A stretch of 64,000 nucleotides of DNA from Beaufortia kweichowensis. Taxonomy: Eukaryota; Chordata; Actinopteri; Cypriniformes; Gastromyzontidae. A program made the translations under genes and the position numbers. The notes under the pieces are model-generated. The model made no database searches, was not told the DNA's origin, and saw nothing but the letters and a program-made list of their open reading frames with translations. Location: contig CM032797.1 of NCBI GenBank assembly GCA_019155185.1, positions 8,418,881 to 8,482,880 of the forward strand. Reading direction: 5' to 3'. Shown one piece after another: positions 12,701 to 27,819 of this stretch; the first letter of the stretch is position 1, and each line of letters starts with the position of its first letter.

Positions 12701-15700
12701 AGCGCTGAACAGTTTAACAAGCTGTCTTGGTTTGTGGCATAAAACTCAAGCCCAAACAAATAATTCATCCAGGTGGGACAGAACTAGACAAGGAAAATGA
12801 GTGAGAGAGTGAGAGCGAGAGAGAGTGAGGGATGCTGGGAAGGGGGGGGTAAAAACATGACAGTTCATGATAACATTTGTATTTCACAGTATGTCCCACA
12901 GAATGACATAATTATTAAAGAGAGAAAGAAGTGTGTGCTAAACGTGTTAACAAAAGCAAAGAGTGTTAAGGGAACATTCCCATTCAATATTCATGAGCTC
13001 TTTGTCTTATCAGCTCCAACAGATTTACATAGCTGTCCTCACATGGCACTAGTGGAACCAAATTTCATCACACACACACACATTGTTCAATTGTTCAACC
13101 TTTCTTTCCCCAAATAATCATACCTGGTAGAGCATGGTACCAACATCACCATAGTCATAGGTTCGAAGTCCAAGAAACACATGTATATACAGGATCTCTA
13201 TACATTTCTGTACAGTACAATATACTGTAAGCATCAGCCAAATGCATAAATGTAGATGTGTTGCCAAAGCCATTTTAAAAATGCTACAATTTATAAGTAA
13301 ATCACATTTTTCTACAGAGGTCCATCTTCCTCCATCATCCTCTACATTTGTGCGCTCCTGAATGTAGGAGTCTGTGGGTGTTTGTGAACGGATGAAATTA
13401 GCACTGGGAGATAGAGAGAGTGTATGTGTTTGTTAACGAAGAAATGGAGAAGAATTCAATATGCAGACAGCCAATCATCTTGAAAAACTCATCCCTCTGC
13501 AAATTCAAACCCAATTAAGAGCAAATGATTTGAAAGGAGTAAAGCATGCAGCAACGTCTGAAAGTGAACAATAAGAAGGCTAAAATTAGCATCATCTTTC
13601 ACAGAGTTCATCATAATGCCGTTAGCGTGGTGAGAGGGGAGATGGGATTGCTGTGCGCTTCCAATGGGAGTCAAATTCGAAGATGGATTGTTGTGTTTTT
13701 TATATCTCCACAGCCTACAGCTACACACACAGAAGATCATTACAAAGACTTTCAATTGACTTGATGGTTTTTATACTAATGTTATCCTTTTAGTAAATTT
13801 AATGCTAATGTATTCTAATAGTACTTTTGCATTAATACACTAAACCATTATAATATTGTTCAGTATGCTTATTAAGCCATTTGAATTACAATGTAGCATC
13901 TCGTGCACATTTTTGTCCTTGTAATGTAGGTCAAACCTACAAAAAAATATTTTACTGAAAACCTCTCAGACACAATGAATGTCATACTAAGATAATAAGA
14001 ATTTCTTTATTCTACCCATAAACCTAACCTTTGTACAACATACACCATACGTAAAACATTTGGCAGATTTATGAGCTTTTTTTTATCTGTTCAGCATTTA
14101 TGACAACATATTCAACAATTTGACCCTCACAGGTACAGGCCAAACCATATACAGACATTTAACTGGCTACATGAGGACTCTAACAAACACCCTAACCATA
14201 AAAAAAATAATTTAACAAAACTTTTAACAAAAGAATGGTCACACTGCCCAGCAAGTTTTGTCATATTTAGTTGAGATTTTCGGTGTGCAGAAGATGAATC
14301 TTAACTGATAAGCCAAAACAAAACTAGCTCTAGAAACAACCCCTTGTCATTTTACTGTTTGCACACAGCTTTTGGGGAAAGTTTTATCCCCAAACTAAAA
14401 CTAAATACTAACACAAACATCTGACGTCCAATAAGGATTCTGGCAGACACACCATCTGTGAGCGTACCGGCCCATAAACTCTATCTGATAGCTGCTGTCC
14501 CTCTTTAACTCAAAATCACAGACTGCCAGTATCTATAATGGTACTTTTCACTTTAAACAAACCAGCTACCATATTGAAAAGTCATTCATGATCATACCTA
14601 AACTGGAATGACCAAGACAGCCTTTAATTGGAGGAAACAATCCATCATCATTCCCATTCATCTCAATAGCAGGTGCCCGTGTGGCACATTCCTCTTTTAA
14701 AGTACACAACTCAAAGTCAGTTTTTAAGCTGTAGACATCACGCAACAAATTATTATTATGACATCATGATATAATTTACGATATCAACTGACTGATAGCA
14801 CATTAAGAACATGCAGAATCCTGATGCTGTCACTATAGCAACTAACAGGGCATCGCTAACCAGCCAATCCTTGACTCATTGTACGTGACCTGGTCTCTCC
14901 AGCAGGATTCTACCTTCATTGCTTCAATGCTTTTCTGCGTAACTATGATGAGTAAAACCAGCTCGCAATGATGTGCATGGTTGAGACAGGCAGGTTTGGC
15001 AGTCTTAAAAGTGACAGATTAAGATACTGGAGCCCGTGTGAGGCAGTATAGCTCACCTGTGAGAGAAGGAGTTTTTGGAAAGGTTCAAGTATGAGAGATC
15101 AGCACAGCAGCCTCGTAGCAGAGCTCCAAATAACTGAACGGAAGGAGGAGGAAGAGAAAGACAGAGCAAGGAAAGAACAGTCTTGGATAATAATGTAATT
15201 CATGAGCACTAAATATGATAGAAAAATCAATCTGAAATCAATGATAAATTGTTGTTAGAGTGCAATTACATCAATCACAGGGAGTAAAAAGCAGATCGAC
15301 ACTAACATATTTAGAAGGAAGAGATGAACTGTCAACTTACAGAGTCTACGGTACAGTCAGTGCCTGACAGATCCAAATGCACCAGGCAGTTCGGCTGTGC
15401 CAGGAACAGGTACAGATTCTGTGAAGGGGAAAGAGTTTTCAGGCTGTTAATAGGAGTGTGTGTATGTGTGTGTTTGTGTACTAGACTCTGTGTGAATGTG
15501 AGTCATTTTTGGCATCTGTGTGTTTGTGTGGGTGGTGAAGACAGGTCTGTCAGTGTGGGGAGAAGGAAACCACGAAAAGGAATCTTAATTTAAGAACAAC
15601 TAAATACAAAGAAATATTTAAACAAGCATGCATGTGTTTCGGCTCTAACCGTTGCATCTTCTCCAGACAGAATACCGGGGTTCTTGCTCAGATCCAAATG

Positions 15701-18700
15701 AAGAAGCGAGTTGGAATAGTCGTCACTGGAGCACAGGGCCTGAGAAAGAGACGTGACAGCTGGGAGGAACAACAGGGAGACATTGAATGACACAGAAGGA
15801 CATAACACCAGTAAACCAGAAGAACTTAATATAACAAACTCAGAAAGCCGGGCGGGTTTTCATCTTTCCGTTGAATACAAGAGGAAAATGCCATTGATTG
15901 CCTTTTATATCTCAAGACAAAAAGACAGCCCGGCTTATTCTGTTATGTGGCAGCTTGCCAATGAACTCCGCCAGTACGTTTCCCACTAGGGAATAACAGA
16001 AACTTCACACAGTGCTCTGCAAAAGGGAAGAATTTACCCATCAAAATATTACCAATGCAACCTTTTATGAACTATCACTTCTTGGCTGTGCTTTTCACGG
16101 TTGCCGTGGTTTATTTTGATGTGGAAATTTGTTTTTTCGCACTGTGGGCCGACGCTCAATTCGGGGTTAACAAGAAATCCGAACAAGGTGTCAGATGTTG
16201 AAATGAAATTTTTCAAAGTGGAATGAGACATTTTCTAGGTGTATATTCTCTGAAGGAGGTTCACGTAACTTCTATATGCGATTCAAAACTTGGTTGTCAC
16301 AAATGAAATTACAAATAAGGATTAATGATGGAACTACATTGAGCGGTGGTTGATTCATGGGGTGTGCTGGATGGCTATCCATCTATCCACTCGGTTTAAA
16401 ATCGCATTGATTGAAAGAGAAAACCAAAGAGTAAGCAAACCCTAGAAGCGGATACAGACAATTGAGTCTGGGCTTTCCAAGTGGAGAATGACTATTTGGG
16501 TCTCCAGTCAGGCGCAACTAATCCATCAGTGATCTTACCCATTTAGGGTGAACAAGAAGCTGATTCTAGATCAGTGGTGTGAGAGACGTTATATTGTTGC
16601 CTGAAATGTTACAGAAACATTGTGCAACTAAGTTAGATCTGTTGTGGGTTGGGTATGGTAGAAATGTCAAATATCTAGCAAAGTTTTACAGATAAATACA
16701 GTTAATTAAAATACTGCTTTATTCACTGATTATTCTTAATGTTGTGAACATATTTTTTACTTTTAACTTGTTTTTTTTTAACTGTGTTTCAGTCAAAGAG
16801 GAAATATACTCTAAGAAAACAGCACAATTTCAAGTTTGGCTCAGATCCAGCGTAAACATTTGGCAGCACCAATCTTGTGCAGAGCTCCAGTGAATGGTGA
16901 TTATGAGAAAGTTGTTACAGACTAAACCAGCAGGGGGGGCTAGATGCCTAGAGACATATTGGTTTTGCACACACCCTTGGAAGAGAGCGACGTCTTGGAG
17001 AGGTTAAGCAGACGTAAGCCTTTGCTCAGCCGACACACCTGCTGGATGAGATTAGACACACCTGTAGGGAAATATACAAATACAAACACTTGCATCATTT
17101 GATAAACCAATTCACGAGCAGCATATTAACACATACCTTCAGGCAAACACTGACATTGCAGCTGTTCAGATATGTACACAAACACGTACATTCTTGTGAT
17201 GTGATGAGGAATGACATGTGTCAGGCATATGATGGCAGAATGAAAATCTGACCCTGACACATGAGGACATGCAGTATATTAAAAATCACTAAAACACACC
17301 ACACTAGTGCTGCCACTCAGTTTTTGGTTTTCTGTATTTTTCTGACACATTTTTTAAATGACAATATATTATCAAATATTATAATATCTATTTTAATAAC
17401 TAATAATTATTCTATTACAGTATATCTTGCCAGATGTTCGCCTCGTAAGTGCAACTTGCAAACTTTTAGAAATAGTTTACCTAAAAAAGGTAAAAATTAT
17501 AAAGCATGCACTTGTTTAAATTGAACATGCACATGCTTAATATTAAAGAACAATATTAAAGAAACCCAATGGAGTTACAGTTAAATAAACCAATAAAAAT
17601 ACCATTACTTACATTACATGCAGTCAATTGGTGGTCAATTTAAAACCCACATTTAATGTCAATTAAATTTGTATTTTATTTTATTGAATTTAGATTTTCT
17701 TTCTTTGTCTAGGTGGGACGTGATGTGCACATCATGAAGATTTTGTCCAATAGAAAATATATCGATGAATATTTTCATGATGAATTAAACGGTTTATCAT
17801 TGCAGGCCTATGGCACCCACAGACAAACAAATAAAGATCATTTTCAAATCAGCAACACACACAGAAACAACCACAACAAGCCAGCAAAACAGAGGCAGAA
17901 AAAAAAAAAAACACCCACTCAGATACAGAAATAGCAGATGAGCGCTGATACAGAAAGTGTTACACAGACAAAAGCACGTAAATACAATGAGAGAAAGAGA
18001 GATAGAGAGAAAAAGAGAAGAGGACAGACTTTGATGTATACCTTGGTTGTCCAGTGAATTGTGGGCCAGGTTAATGGAGTGTATGACTGATGCAGGGTTT
18101 TCTGACAGGGCAGTGGCCATTTTCTGAGGGAAATCTCTAAATGACAAAAAGAAAGCGAGTTGAAACAAACCCGCAATAAAAAGCACTGTATTCTGGGACA
18201 TAGATGAAAAATGACAGCAGCGATATGGCTGGGGAATAAGACCGGCTACAGCTCAAAGGTAAAACGATAGTGACGGAACAAGAAAGAAACTTTTAGAAGT
18301 GCTCAGAGTGATAGATAACAAAAAGAGAGAAAGAGAGAGATGTTCATAACTCACGCTTTAAGACCTGCGTTTTCCAGCGTGAGCTCCTCCAAGCTGCTGG
18401 ATTTACTGACAGTGTGCAAAATCTGTTCCACGACCTCTGAACTCTAAGCAGAGAGAGAGAAGAGTGTCAGGTGTGTGTGTGTGTAAGATGGAAATGAGAA
18501 GAGCACTAAAAATAAATTCTTCAGTAAGACACTCCATAATGACTTTAATCTCATGCACAAAGACAGATTTACCACCAGATTTCTAAAAGATTTTAGATCA
18601 TAGAGACATGTGGCCACATAGTACAGTACTTAAACGTACAGTGACATTACCAGATGGTAATATCACTGTGCTTATACAGTATTCACTACTAAATATGGTC

Positions 18701-21700
18701 AAAAGTATAGAAGCATTAATAATTACCATACTACACTACTTTTTTAGTAAAGGCGACAGATGTCAAGACCATGCAGAGTAACAGCAAAAACACCCATATT
18801 TCAGCAAATAGCACAAGCACACACAGTCGTGATGAAGAAGGATATAAAAAATATTTACAATGCGCAAGTCCTTGCAATAAAGTTTGGTGAACCATGAGTT
18901 ATAAGCCATGGCTGCCACAATCACCGCAAGGTCCCTGTAACAAAAGCAGACACAGAAAGGACAAAAATCAAAACAGATGGTCGCACAGAGGTGCTGCGAA
19001 CAACCCTCTCGCATTTCTTAAGATAGCATGATACACCCAAGACTAAACTAGAGAGGTTCTTATTCGAGAAAAATGATGGATTCAGCAGTAAATGCAGCCT
19101 GAGAGCAAAGCCAAGAGAGGAAGGGAACAGGACAGCGTGGATCGATTGGAAAACTGATGCCAGGTCAGTGGATTACTCAGTGCAATGTGTCTATGATACA
19201 GCTTTTAATATTGGCAACGTGCCTAAAACCATTTTACCCGACAGACGCAGCAAACGTTACTGCGCTCTCAGGACGAAATAAGGGAAAGAGAGGAAGAGAC
19301 AGAAGAGTTTCTCCATTAGACTGTAAGGCTGATGGCTGTGGTTCATCATTGCCGTGTTTGGATGCTTTAGTTGGGCAGCATGTGCTGAGCTGTACCTTGC
19401 TTCTAAACGGGTCTTTTACCTCTCCTGTTCAGTTCTCCCTGTAGATATCTAATGGAACAAATGCTTAGAGATCAATGACATAACATCCTCAAGACAGAGC
19501 AGGGCATGTAGATGGTAATGTCTAAGTGCTTCTGTCAGTGAGATACCAAGAAACAACAGCAGTTAAAGTGTCCTGCAGTATTGAAACATGTTTGCCGTTA
19601 TTGTGCCTCATCTTTAGAATTAGGACCACTAAGTCACCAATACCAGAAGAATAAAATATTCTCCTTAGTCAATGAGAATACTACACTTATAAAAGAAGTC
19701 ATTTTCAGCGATCATGTTTGCATGCACATTGTTTTCGGTTTCGAACCCTATTCTGTTTTAGTTCTTATTTTGCAAGAGTAATTTACATGCTTCACAGATG
19801 TTGGAATATTCTTGTATAGGCTACATGTAAACAGCATTTTGCATAAACATGCAGATTGTTTTCCTGCTATTCCTGTTATTGTTTTGAAGTTATTGAAGTT
19901 GTTTTTAACATTTATTTACATTCTTTTGTAGTGAAGTTGCATAGTAATTTGGTAAGCTCATTCAATTTCATTCATGTCCTTCACAACAGCACACAAGAGC
20001 ATGATGTATTGCAAAATGTAGGTCAGGAGAACCTTACTTATGTCTATATGTCTGTTCGAAAGGATCCAAAGCCTTGCTCCAAAATAGTATCTTTAAGAGC
20101 TTGATAGTGATGTGCATTTCTTTTCTAATTGCATGAACTTGGACATGTGAAAAAGGTGTATAAATGACACACAAAATTCCAATAAATACAGAAACACAAT
20201 AAATTATACGGCTCATCAGAGGAGCCCAAAAACCATTCAAAGCTACTAGACATCTAAAATGACAAGCATCTTCCTTTTAAAGCAAAAGCTTTTTTAAATG
20301 TTAAATTATAAAATGCTACTTATGATTTACATTCAGCCCATTAGAGTTACATCATGTAACAGCTGAAAGAAATTCTCTTTTTGCAGATAACTGGAACTGC
20401 CCTCGAGCAATGTGCCCCGACAAACCGCATCATTTCTGAGAGTCAGAGTATAAATATTAAGTGCATTTCCTTTCTCATGTGTTAAAAGCAGCGAGCAAGA
20501 GTCATTATGATTCCTACAGGTCATGTATATGCACCAGCTTAGCGGTAATCCAGTTTCAACAGTAGGAGAGATTTGCACCAGACTTCAGTCTCAAACACAC
20601 ACCGCCATCAGCAGAAAATCCAAACCATCTGATCTGGAATCAGTAAGGGCAAGCGACAACTTGACACCGATTGGACGGATGTAAAAGGACACTGCGATTC
20701 CCCACAGCATGACTCCCAACAGACAGGAAGTCAGCGGGGATGCCACAGGAAGGAGCAAAAATGTATAATTACTGTGGCAATTCAGCACATATTGGACACT
20801 GTGGCAGGCATCAGATTGTCTATGTAAATTACTATTTAAATCCCTGTCAATACGGAGCAATTAACGCAGCACACGGTTTAGATTAGATTAATCTTTTGAA
20901 AATGAAGAAGCCATTAAACCACTGATCTGTGTGATGTAGAGATAGCAATAAAATTGAAGGCTAATAAGTGGTGATTCCTCATTGCAGATAAACTACACGG
21001 ACATCAAGATTATGTGTGGGTTTCTATCTACCCGCTTTCCAGGTGACTGAAGTCCAAAAGGTTAAACTCTCTGTTGTCTTGTGAATGATAGATGGTGTCC
21101 ACATCCTAAAAAGGAGACAGAAGAAGGTGATAAACCCAGAAAGAGGAAGAAAACAGATCAGCGGCGATACTCTGAGATATTTTCTGGTCAGTGGGAAATT
21201 AGCAGCTCTTACCCACTGCACTTCCTCTTTACAAGATATGCCATTATAGTCACACAGTGCTGAGTATGTCTCAGAGAAACCCCCTGAAAGAGACAGAGAA
21301 AATGAACATAGATTAAACAATTTGAATAAATTCAATCAATTCAAATATCACCTTTGGCAAAATAGTGACAAACTGCCAAACCTAGACTAAAACTAAAGTC
21401 TCCAGTTTTTCTTTGAAGAACCAATTAAGTCTAGGAAGAGAACAACTGCAGAATCCCTATTAGGGGCTATCGAAAGGAGAGTGGCTTATTTTGCTGCATA
21501 GGGTTTATAGTTGGCTATATGAATGCTTCACATGAATACTAAACAAGACATTGTTACATTTTATGTTCTTCGGATCATCATATAAATTGCAATCCTTATT
21601 TAAAAGAATGAACAAACAAAATGCTGTATACTATATGTCATTGTATGAATGGCAGAGAATAATCTGCCTAGACTTTACCAGATTGACTACTTATCATTGC

Positions 21701-24700
21701 TAATTATTATTATGTTAGTTTTACTTTTATCACTCCCCCATTTAATCTTTATTTATAAAAATTTTTAATGTCTGCAGTTTTAACCGCTGTGGCGTAACGT
21801 GGCACAATTTTAAATTAATTGTCACACCGACAAAACACTATATTGATGATACCCAACAGATGGTAGTGTATAAATAAACAGCCCAGGCCACAGTGACAGT
21901 GTTAGAAAAAAACTAAATAAATTAATATTTAGTATATAATAAAATAATCATGAGGTTGCGTGAACTATATACAAGTAGTTATGTTTTTCTCACCGCATGT
22001 CCTTTGGGTCTCCACCGAACTCTCCGAGCTTGGAGAGAATTTTCGACTTCCATCGGTAACGTCTCCATCTGCATGGAAGATGGAGGGACTGAGAGACACA
22101 AAGAGGAAGGGAGAGGATTTGTCAGTATCAGTATTTCAGTTACTCTGACCCAGCATGAGAACACCTGGCCAAAGAGCTGAAACAGTAAAGAGAGTAAGAG
22201 AGTCGAGAAGCGACGAGGAGAAAGAGTGTGATTATGCATTGCACTAATCTCTTTCCTGTCTGAATATGAGAAAATCTCTCAATTAACTGCTCAGCAGTAC
22301 CTCACACCCCTGCTGGTCCAGCAGATACTGGGTCCTATAGACAGCATTATGGATTCTACTGCACAGAATAAATTACATTAGCGCTGCACAATACTGTGCA
22401 AAGATAACAATTTTTTTGATTTCTATCTGTGTTTAGAAAGCGTTGCAAATACATGTTGCGGCAGGCCTAGTCTCAGGTACAAACAAACCCACCGCCTTAG
22501 TCACTGTCCATTTGATGCATGTGGCACAAAAAAACAGCAAGCGTTTACATTTATGCAGTTGGCAGATGCATCTTTCCAGAGTGACTTACAAAGTGCATTC
22601 AATGTATGGGCTTCTTAAATGTCTGTTGTTATATAATCAATTTCAGAAAAACCCACACTTTAATAGCATGTAAAAACAAAAAAGCTGAGGTTTGACATGT
22701 TGCACGTGGTCAGACGGTTGCCTCCTGTTTAAGTGAGTGATTTTTAAATAAGCTTCAAAGTGGACCAGATCCTTTGCCATGTAGTCAAACATCTAGACCG
22801 TGTAACTTACGTGTAGATGGAATTGTTGAAGATCCGAGACAGAGCAAAGTTTATGTGGCTAATCAGCTGATCCAGGTGCTCATTAGACTGCAGCCTTAGG
22901 GAATATGTGGACTTGTCTGTTTCTATGACAACCTGTGAAGGAAAGAACACGCTTTAGTCAAGCAAAACGATGGAGAGCCGAGCAAGAACAAAGTAAAACA
23001 TTCTGGCCACATATTTTCAAAGGCCGGAGCTGTACAGATGTCACTCGTACCTGATTATCTGGGTGGGTGTTCATTGCCCGAATCTCCAGGAAGTTGAACG
23101 TTTGTTCCACCTGAGGCGAAAATGAGCATCATGCTACATAAGTCATGCTAAATGAGATTACTGCAGTGGTTTGAGACGGAGCAGCCAGGTGGTGTGTAAT
23201 TGCCTACCGTACCTTGGTTGGTATCTTGGGGGACATGAGGTACAGCCGCCATGTTGCCAGAACCTGGGAGAAAACAGGGAAAATTCACAATAAATAAAGT
23301 GCAAAATTAAGGCACATTAGACACATTAGGCAATTCTCAACTCATTTCAGCCCCTTAAAATTCTCTGACAGTGTGATGTTTTTTGAAACAGATGCTGTAG
23401 CGATCTGGGGATACTTCACTCCAAATTCTTTAAATTAGCATAACGCTGACTTTGGATCTACAATTATGAAATAAAAACAGTATAGTTTGAGCCATTTCAG
23501 TTTGAACCAGAGTGTAATATAAGACAACACAAAATGTACATAAAAAAAATGAAGATGAGAATTCTGTCAGATAAAGAATATGCAATAAACTACTGTCTTA
23601 TGATGCAACAGATTTAGATTTAACCACAGATGTGTACATTATACATTATAAGAATACAATGAGAAACACACTAATAAAACACAGTAATTGTGGGTTTGTT
23701 ATATTTACAGACATGCCCAGTTTCACAGCACATACCGCCCTTCAGTCAGTCAGCCTCAATCTATGTTTTTTACACTTTAATGAGCATGTTGAGTTTTTTA
23801 AACTAATTAAAATATTTTATGTTTTTCTAACAATGTGTTTATAGGAGAAGGCAATTATATTGTAATATATGCAGCCTTCACAGTCGAGGTACACTTTAAA
23901 GGAAAGCTTGGCCAAAAAATAAACATCTGTCATTATTTATTCACCTTCATGATGTTCCAACATATGAGATTCAATTTCTTGTGTTTTGATGTTTTTGATG
24001 AATATTGATGCTACTCATTTTTAAAATTTTATTAAAGTGAATGGGGACAAAGGCTGTCATCGTGTCCAACATCTTCCCAGGAAAAAAGACAATCATGGGT
24101 TTACAGGGCAATTTACAGGGCAGTGACACTAACGTGACTAATCTTCTTCTGATCCACTAGCAAATCTATACTCTTCACTCACATAGCTAGTATCTTGTTT
24201 GCTGACTTGTGCATTATGTAACACAAATGGACCTGTAAAAGCAGGAACAAAATACCTTTCCAAATAATGACTCATTATTAAGTGCTACAACAAAGTTCGA
24301 CTTTTTACACATAATGCTTTTACCAGTTGTTTTTTGATTCTGTGTTATGTATCAAAACGACACATGGCAAGAATGAAAAGGGCATGTGTAAAGTCTGGGG
24401 ATTATAGAAACATAAAAAATAGACATAGTACGATATTTAGAGGAAGTTCTTCTTCATCATCTAATGCTTCATCTGTCTGCTCTCTTTCCTCCAACGTTCT
24501 CACACTGTTCTACTTTCTTGTTTAATCCACTCAAATTCGCTTTATTCCTTCATCTTATCTCAAACTTTAATTTCGTTCTTATCCACGGCGGCCTTCAAGC
24601 TTTGCGGCACCCCAGCCCCCTGCTTTCTTATTCTCTTCACTTATTTCATTCTTTTTCTGCCCTGTCGGTTTCGATTCCTCAAGGTCTCCTCCAATGTATT

Positions 24701-27700
24701 ACTAATGGCACCCTACCAAGAAGAAACAGAGAGATGGAGATCCCAGATTTCTGCTTAATAAAGACTTCATATGGGTTTCTCTTGTCTATTCTTGAGGTCT
24801 GAAGCGTAGAAATTTTAAAAGAAAGAAAGAAAGTTACTGATGCTTTGTCATAGTAAAAAGAGATATAACCATTGATCGAGAGCTGCACAAAGGTCTTTTT
24901 CAGAGACTGTTAGCCACATTGGGTTGGGAAAACTTAGTTACACAAATAAATTCCTTAAGAAAGTAAGATGACGCAAGTGCGTGCAGAATAAAACAGGCAG
25001 ATACAGGAAGGAAAAGTCTGTTTATGCAACAGAAAGGTTTTGCTATCAAAGGAAGCAGACACAAAAGATCAGCATGTAAACAGCTACATTAATTATTAAA
25101 GACCACTGGTGTGTTGTTGGACTTGACCGACTTGCATAAATGGATGGAAGAGGGGGTAGCCCCAATTAAAGAAGAAACTGGAAGAGATCAAAGATTGCAT
25201 GGGTGGGGACCGCGGCTGATTGCATGGTAATGAATGCGGCAGTTAAGCTACGATGCACATTACTCACCCTGCTGTCTAACGCAGGCGGGATTCATCGGCT
25301 AGCATTATAATGATACCAACGTGAGTATTCGTTATTGCATCCTGGACACGTTGGTCCAGCATTTTCATGAGAAAAAGCTGCGAAGAGAAATTTCAGAGCG
25401 TGGCTGGGTTTGACTATAATAACATCCTTAAAGTAGCGGGTCAGAGGTCATCCAGCCTGAGTAAGGCGGCCACCTGCCACATCCAGTGATAACAGACAGC
25501 CAATCACAGAAAAGGGGGAGAAAGCGATGGTATGACTTTAGTCTGTGGCTTTTATAGACCATTCCAGATCAGACCTATAACACTTGCTCTGAAAATCAAC
25601 CACTACCTCTTGCTGCCGACATCAAAGAACGAGAGATATGAGGGTGTGAGTGAGGGAGGATAGGTTTGTGTATGCAGAAGGTTTATATTAATCATAAGAT
25701 GTTAGGGATCTGGCTTGACACTTCAAACGCGGCCCATAATTCAAAGGGTTGTTGGGGACACGTCAGCATCATGCCCAGGAGACTCAAAAAGAGCAGCAGA
25801 TTGCTCCAAACGTGCCTCTGCCTCTCCTCTCAGACATATCACATCCACAGGCTGCCTAAACCGCCTCTGGTATCATTGCCTAAGACGGACCCAATTCATT
25901 TGTCAGGCTGTGCGAGGAAGAGTGTGTGTCTGCTTAACTGCACTGAACTTGAGAGGGAGAGATGAGAGGAATAAGAGTGAGAAAGAGAAGCAAAAATTAA
26001 GGATGAGAACAAAAATGCTGTATTGCTAAGATTTACTCGTGATGATTAAGTATTGAAATCAAATCTGCTCTGAAATTAGATAAGATTAATATAGATTAAT
26101 ATAGAAAGATAGAAGAACTAACAAAAACACACTAAAAAAAATAAAAAATTGTTAATGTTAAACTAAAATTAAAAATCTGGTTAAGATAAGACCAAAGTTG
26201 ACTACATCGATTTCTTTTTAAAACCATCAGTCGACACGTCCTCAATAAGCACAGCAGGCATTATGACGGTCACAGATGGAGGCCTTTAATATAACAGCTG
26301 AATGGTTATTAAAAAAGCAAATCATAATTCAAGATATTTCAATTGCATCTGACTGATTCACACGTTTGAATCCACAACCTTTAGGTTATAGTCCTTAACA
26401 ATTCTGCACCACCACTATCAGCTTTACAACAAACACAGAGCAAAAGATAAAGTTATCACACCATCAACTGACACCACATCTGATTACCTTTATGCCAACA
26501 CCTTCTATCTCATTCTTTCTCGCTTTTAATCTGGATCAGTTTGGGCAGCTACATCACCTCTGCCCCGACTGCAGCAACAGTCACTGTCTTTAAATATCTC
26601 TACAGGTATCTTGGCACTGCTGAAGCATTGCATTTCACAATTTGGCTCTAGTATCAGAATGCAGCATTTGTACAACTCTATGATACTTCTGAGATCATTA
26701 CTGCAAGTGAGACATTCATAATTCATGTTAGTTTTACAGTCCGAGCTCATTATCGCATGCAATTCATCCATAATTCTTGTTAGCTTTAATATTAAAAGAT
26801 TTAAAACAAACTAAACAGTATCTGAATAAAGATAAGGCAAATGCAAAAACAATCATAAACTTTCATAAACACCACTTTGGATGTAGCATTGCATGCATTG
26901 CATTAAAAAAAGAGAGCAATTAGAGAGAGCAGGGAATACCTAATGTAATCTTCCAAAATCACTTATTATTCTCTTTTTGCAGAACAAAAAGAGTTCTGCT
27001 TGAGTAAGGTCACCTCTCCGCACCAATGAGCCCATTGAGCTTGGTGTGGTGGTGGTGCGTGCCGCTTTGGTTCAAGAAAGTCACCATGTCAGTCACAGCG
27101 GCGATCACAGCCGGTAATTGGCCTATTATTCTCCCGGAGACGGAAAACTGAAGCGACAGGCTGAAGTAAATAATTGAAGTGAAAGAGAAGGCGACGTTTG
27201 TGACTTCAAAACAAGCGATTTCCACTGCTGCCCCCCGCCCCCTTCCACAGCCCCCTCTCGCGAGCCTCTCCCTGGTGTGTTCTTGTTCACCAAGCCTAGC
27301 TTTTATCTTCTCCGTTATTCCTACATCGCACCATCTCTCTGCTGTGGGGGCCACAAAATATAGCGAGTGTGTGCCTGCGTGTTTATGTACACAAGATCTC
27401 TAAGTGGATGTGTACGAAAGATAGCGTTATGAGCAATATTTTTATACAGTGTGGCTTGGGGCTTTGTGCTAATGTCTTGCTGAGAGTTTCATACAGCTGT
27501 ATCGGGGTCGGGGATGTGCGTGTGTGTGTGTGTCTGGATTGATGTGCAGATGAGGGTGTGCTAGTAGGCTGGTATGCAGTTGGCATACCACCTCACAAAC
27601 ACAAAGACCCTTGGGGTAAAGAGCAAAGAGTGACAGACTATGAGTAAAGATCCCAAACACATAAAAGATAAAGATTGAGGGTGTGTGTATAGTTAGTATT

Positions 27701-27773
27701 TTTGAAATTCCATCTTTATATTTCAAATGCTGCACAAAAGCTAAATGTATAAAGATGCATTTATATATATATA

Positions 27774-27819
<46 letters not shown>

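Noticed and set aside
24464..24802. 112-aa plus-strand frame
   Set aside because: Hydrophobic Ser/Leu-rich translation of pyrimidine-rich intron sequence with no domain.
25666..26029. Two overlapping plus-strand frames of about 100 aa
   Set aside because: Neither resembles a known family and both lie inside a carmil3 intron without splice sites or a polyadenylation signal.
27010..27354. 114-aa minus-strand open frame in carmil3 intron 2
   Set aside because: No recognised domain, low-complexity pieces, no splice partners, and it would interrupt a well-supported gene.
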